Assembly: GCA_963801715.1 (NCBI GenBank)
Contig: CAWDGB010000007.1
Span: forward strand, 186,001 to 250,000
Direction: 5' to 3'
Length of the DNA: 64,000 bases
DNA from: CAVVJA01 sp963801715
GTDB taxonomy: Bacteria > Actinomycetota > Actinomycetes > Mycobacteriales > Jatrophihabitantaceae
The notes under the pieces: model-generated
Databases searched by the model: none
Told to the model about the DNA's origin: nothing
The model's input: the letters and a program-made list of their open reading frames with translations, nothing else
Position numbers and translations under genes: made by a program
Shown here: positions 61,151 through 64,000 of the stretch, piece after piece
How the letters are laid out: each line of letters starts with the position of its first letter
Position numbering within the stretch: the first letter of the stretch is position 1

Positions 61151-61382
61151 CCACAGGTAGTGGCGTAGCCGTGCCCAACGCGCTCGGTGATTGGTTGTGC
61201 CGACGCCGGGTTGTGGCTGACGAGATGCTCCCGGCGGCCCGGCAGCCTGACCGGATGGATCTGTTCATCCCGCATCCAGTTCAACTCCTTTTGTGACGCC
61301 ATCCCCGCCGGCGCGGCCTGACCGGCCGCGGCCAGGTCTGCTCGTCGCCCGCGCCACTGGCCGACGGTCGGCGTCGCCTCGG
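61151..61382. other. Intergenic region, no gene seen
   Basis: The stretch between the crotonase remnant and the SnoaL-like gene holds no supported frame; it is the 3' side of the SnoaL-like gene and the far upstream of the crotonase remnant. Confidence 0.4.
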
Positions 61383-61847
61383 TTACGGGGTTGATGACCG
61401 GGTCTCGCTCCAGTCCAGGATGAGGTTGCGTTCGGCGAAGTACCAGGCGCCGTCGATCTTGGCGAAGGTGTCCAGGTAGCGCAGTGAGGCGATCATGATG
61501 GTGCGCTGGCCGCCGGCGGTGAACAGGTGGTGCGCGATGGTGTAGCTCTCGCCGGTAGCCCGGTCGCCGTCGAGTTCGATGGTGCTTTGCCCGTTGAAGT
61601 GCGTCGTCGCCTGGTATTGGTTGAGGTCGTTGAAGACCGGCGTGAGCGCCTCGCGGCCTTCGAGCACATAGCTCGGTTCGGTTGCTTCGCCGTTCAGGTA
61701 GACGGCGAAGCGGGTGTCAGCGGTGAACAGCGCCTTCTGCCCGTCCGCGTCGCGTCGATCGGCGCAGTGGGCGTACGCGTCGAACAGCTCGCGGATGGCC
61801 AGGCGGTCGGCGGCCTCGGTGGGGGTCAGTTCGGTGTGGATGGCCAT
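61383..61847 (-). CDS. SnoaL-like (NTF2-fold) protein
   Basis: From ATG 61847, after AGGAAG, the 154-residue product begins MAIHTELTPTEAADRLAIRE and shows the SnoaL_4 pattern: LFDAYAHCADRRDADGQKAL, then FTADTRFAVYLNGEATEPSY and a final ASLRYLDTFAKIDGAWYFAE plus NLILDW. These NTF2-like proteins act as small-molecule isomerases, cyclases or dehydratases. It is divergent from a tetR gene, with two palindromic operators between, so it is very likely repressed by that TetR protein. Confidence 0.9.
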   Translation of the reverse strand: MAIHTELTPTEAADRLAIRELFDAYAHCADRRDADGQKALFTADTRFAVYLNGEATEPSYVLEGREALTPVFNDLNQYQATTHFNGQSTIELDGDRATGESYTIAHHLFTAGGQRTIMIASLRYLDTFAKIDGAWYFAERNLILDWSETRSSTP

Positions 61848-61912
61848 GTGGATGCTTCCTCGGCGGTGGTGCGGCGGGCGACCGGCCGGGCCGCGGGTAC
61901 GATCGAACGTGT

Positions 61913-61959
61913 CCGGGGAATTCCCCGGTACGTCCCAGAGCGTAGGCGGGGAATTCCCC
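61913..61959. promoter_or_regulatory. Paired TetR-type operators
   Basis: CCGGGGAATTCCCCGG (61913-61928) and CGGGGAATTCCCCG (61947-61960) are perfect palindromes with a shared GGGGAATTCCCC core, centred 33 bases apart, about three helical turns. They lie between the divergent SnoaL-like and tetR genes. Confidence 0.85.
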
Positions 61960-61983
61960 GATTGGCAAGCTGGAGGATGGGCG

Positions 61984-62544
61984 GTGTCCAACAGCGGCCC
62001 GCGGCGGAGATCCGATGCGGCGCAGAATCGCGAGCTGATCCTGGCGGCGGCGACGGCCGCGTTGGCCGAATCGAACCAGGTGTCGCTGAATGCCATCGCC
62101 AAGCAGGCGGGGGTGGCCAACGCGACGCTCTATCGCCATTTCCCGACCCGGGAGAGCCTCGTCTTCGAGGTGTACCGGCAGGAGGTGCAGCAGGTCGTCG
62201 ACGCTGCCGACCGGCTGCTGGCGACGCGAGCGCCGGCCGACGCACTGAGGGAATGGGTGCAGCGCCTGGCGCGATACGCGATGACTAAACACGGCCTCGC
62301 CGATGCCCTGCGCACCGCAACCGGCCCGGGCACGACGCTGTTCGCCGAAACCTACGAGCTGATCGTCGCCGCGCTGGGCAAGCTGCTAACGGCCGCCGAA
62401 CGCGCCGGCGTCGTCCGACCTGGCCTGGATCCGGACGACGTCATCCTTGCGCTCGCCGGCCTCTGGGAGATCGACCCGGCATCGGACTGGAAGACGCGGG
62501 CCCGCCGGCTGTACGACCTCGTATTCACCGGGCTCAAGGCCTGA
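61984..62544 (+). CDS. TetR family regulator
   Basis: The 186-residue protein starts with GTG at 61984 and opens VSNSGPRRRSDAAQNRELIL. The helix-turn-helix is VSLNAIAKQAGVANATLYRH with the following FPTRESLVFEVYRQEVQQVV. The C-terminal ligand domain ends in LYDLVFTGLKA. It is divergent from the SnoaL-like gene and the palindromic operators lie between, so autoregulation with control of the SnoaL-like gene is inferred. Confidence 0.93.
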   Translation: MSNSGPRRRSDAAQNRELILAAATAALAESNQVSLNAIAKQAGVANATLYRHFPTRESLVFEVYRQEVQQVVDAADRLLATRAPADALREWVQRLARYAMTKHGLADALRTATGPGTTLFAETYELIVAALGKLLTAAERAGVVRPGLDPDDVILALAGLWEIDPASDWKTRARRLYDLVFTGLKA

Positions 62545-62666
62545 CGACCACGCCCACCGATCGCGGCGGTGATGCCGCGCAGGAGGCACGTCGTATCCGA
62601 GCGATCCAGCCTGGCCCATCACCGCTCTAGGCTCCCCGGCCAGCGGCGGAGTCACTCAACCGCCTG

Positions 62667-63548
62667 TCAGTTGCGGTAGCTGCCGTGGCGGAACTCGTCG
62701 ACTAGTCCTGGATGGGACGGGGCCCAGTCGAGCTCGGTTCGGGCCTTGGCTGCGGTGGTGCTCTGATCGAGGAGGAGGACGTCGGCGAAGTATTCGCCTA
62801 GGCGTGCCCGAGCTTCTTCGTCGGAACCGGGCACGGCTCCTGGGGCGCCGGCTGCGACGGCGGCCGCCTCGGTGAGTTCGGCAACGGTTGAGTTCACTCC
62901 ATCACCGATGACGTAGTAGCCACGAGCCGAGTCGTGTTCGACTACACGGCGGAAGAAGTCGGCCAGATCGGCAACGTGGACTGTCGACCAGTGCTGTTGC
63001 CCGGTGCCAAGCATGATCAAGTTTCCGGCGTCGTCTCGAGGTGAGCCCAGAAGGAGCCCGGGAATCCCTCCGCCGCCGTCGCCGTACGCGACACTGGACA
63101 CGATCACGACTCCGCGCATGTCTGTCGCATCGAGCACCCGACGCTCGATCGGTTGCCTCCATGCGACCATCGCGGGTGGGTTGAATGGGGACTCCTCGCT
63201 GATGGCCGGGTTGGTGCCGTAGATCCACACACCGCTGATGTGGAGGTAGGGCTTGCCGGTGCCAGCGAAGGCATCGATCGCCGCATCGACCACGGCCGAA
63301 TCCAGGTCTGCGCTGGTGGCGTCACCGGGGCTGGCGGTGTGGACGGCCCCGTCGGCAGTGCGCAGCGCGCTCACGACCGCCGGTCGATCGTAGAGGTCGA
63401 CGACGGTCGGTGTGGCGCCACGGGTGGCGACGATGTCCGCCTGAGCGTCGTCGCGGACGAGCGCCGTCACCTCGTGGCCGTGCTTGTGCAGTTCCTCTAG
63501 TACGTGAGATCCGATGAACCCGGTTGCACCGGTGAGTGCCACGTTCAT
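62667..63548 (-). CDS. NAD-dependent epimerase/dehydratase family protein (extended SDR)
   Basis: From ATG 63548 the 293-residue protein has MNVALTGATGFIGSHVLEEL with the GxxGxxG Rossmann motif, VVIVSSVAYGDGGGGIPGLL with the family Ser region, and WSTVHVADLADFFRRVVEHD near the C-terminal third. The usual YxxxK pair is not obvious, so it may be an atypical, NmrA-like or reductase-type member. Its promoter carries two ACTTGA-N4-TCAAGT operators, and a marR gene is divergent. Confidence 0.9.
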   Translation of the reverse strand: MNVALTGATGFIGSHVLEELHKHGHEVTALVRDDAQADIVATRGATPTVVDLYDRPAVVSALRTADGAVHTASPGDATSADLDSAVVDAAIDAFAGTGKPYLHISGVWIYGTNPAISEESPFNPPAMVAWRQPIERRVLDATDMRGVVIVSSVAYGDGGGGIPGLLLGSPRDDAGNLIMLGTGQQHWSTVHVADLADFFRRVVEHDSARGYYVIGDGVNSTVAELTEAAAVAAGAPGAVPGSDEEARARLGEYFADVLLLDQSTTAAKARTELDWAPSHPGLVDEFRHGSYRN

Positions 63549-63583
63549 GGCCAGTCGGCCTCCTGTCGGCATCGTCAACTATT

Positions 63584-63629
63584 ACTTGAAGACTCAAGTG
63601 AACTCAACACATAACTTGAAGTGTCAAGT
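63584..63629. promoter_or_regulatory. Two MarR-type operators at the epimerase promoter
   Basis: ACTTGA-AGAC-TCAAGT (63584-63599) and ACTTGA-AGTG-TCAAGT (63614-63629), perfect 6-bp arms, centred 30 bases apart. The first lies 36 bases before the epimerase ATG. Confidence 0.85.
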
Positions 63630-63757
63630 CACCGTGGCTCGCCCTTCACCTAGAGGTCGTCAGCAAATAGAGTTGCTAGGCGCTAGATCGGACTGAACTC
63701 TACTAGTCTCATGGTCCACGGAGCGCGAGCAGGCGTGGGTCGGAGCCACACTGGGTC

Positions 63758-63773
63758 ACTTGAATCGTCTAGT
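63758..63773. promoter_or_regulatory. Third MarR-type operator, upstream of marR
   Basis: ACTTGA-ATCG-TCTAGT (63758-63773) matches the other two operators with one changed base and lies 19 bases before the marR start at 63792, suggesting autoregulation. Confidence 0.75.
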
Positions 63774-63791
63774 GACTGCTATTCTGATCAA

Positions 63792-64000
63792 ATGACTGGG
63801 AGAGCCCACCGCGGTGGCGAAGAGCCACCGGTCAAGTGGCTGACCGCCGCCGAACTGGACTCCTGGCTGTCCGTAGTGCGGCTGCTGACCTGGCTTCCCT
63901 GGTCGATCGATCAGCAACTGCAGCGTGACTCGAAGCTCCGAATGGTCGAATACCAAGTCCTGGCCATGCTGTCCACGAGTCCAGGGCGAACCATGCGGAT
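63792..64000 (+). CDS. MarR family regulator (truncated by window edge)
   Basis: The frame from ATG 63792 is open to the window end. It encodes a MarR start: after a short hydrophilic N-terminus come WLTAAELDSWLSVVRLLTWL and SIDQQLQRDSKLRMVEYQVL followed by AMLSTSPGRTMR, the first helices before the winged helix. It is divergent from the epimerase gene, and three shared operators lie between them. The recognition helix is beyond the window. Confidence 0.85.
   Translation, partial: MTGRAHRGGEEPPVKWLTAAELDSWLSVVRLLTWLPWSIDQQLQRDSKLRMVEYQVLAMLSTSPGRTMR

Overview
The window is GC-rich throughout and reads as the chromosome of a soil-type actinomycete. Support comes from strongly GC-biased third codon positions, an MMPL transporter, an AfsR/SARP regulator, three MalT-like LuxR regulators or remnants, a DinB/maleylpyruvate-isomerase-like (mycothiol-dependent type) protein, an SCO6745-family remnant and many actinobacterial DUF families. 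I cannot name a genus. No rRNA, tRNA, transposase, integrase or CRISPR array was found. The 5' end cuts an MMPL gene and the 3' end cuts a marR gene.

Layout. 0-12 kb: MMPL transporter (partial), small HMA-like protein, SARP/AfsR regulator, secreted CHRD/DUF3455 protein, methyltransferase, DoxX protein, a frameshifted dienelactone hydrolase, and an autoregulated-looking operon tetR - DinB-like - metallo-beta-lactamase fold hydrolase. 12-17 kb: gene-poor and decayed, with a histidine phosphatase, a HicB-like antitoxin, a small Cys-rich ORF and a frameshifted ATP-dependent DNA ligase. 17-35 kb: a block with the look of a stress or dormancy region (DUF4395, Na+/H+ antiporter, DUF1269-type protein, K+ channel, YihY, AI-2E, DUF6325, three-helix-bundle protein, DUF2252, diacylglycerol-kinase-like protein, MalT-like LuxR regulator, carboxymuconolactone-decarboxylase-like protein, DUF1254, DUF7144-like). 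Its intergenic regions carry seven copies of a 19-bp dyad (A/G/T)TCAC-N9-(G/A)TGAA, three pairs of which sit between divergent genes. 35-41 kb: decayed SCO6745 gene and repeats, zinc alcohol dehydrogenase, frameshifted UvrD/PcrA-type helicase, MFS remnant, and a tryptophanyl-tRNA synthetase preceded by a Trp-Trp leader peptide and attenuator-like hairpins. 41-53 kb: DHA2 MFS exporter, MalT-like LuxR, split alpha/beta hydrolase, ArsR-AHSA1 operon, universal stress protein, NarL-type two-component system, MddA-like methyltransferase with a luciferase-like oxidoreductase. 53-64 kb: a broken alpha/beta-hydrolase-LuxR fusion, secreted beta-propeller, YceI, DUF1684, GH3, DUF4234, SDR, crotonase remnant, and two divergent regulator/enzyme pairs (tetR/SnoaL-like and marR/epimerase) with clear palindromic operators.

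Two themes stand out. First, regulation: unusually many recognisable operators are visible in sequence. Second, gene integrity: at least five full-length-looking genes carry single-base insertions (six events, all net +1) and several more are truncated, so either this locus is decaying or the assembly contains systematic base insertions.
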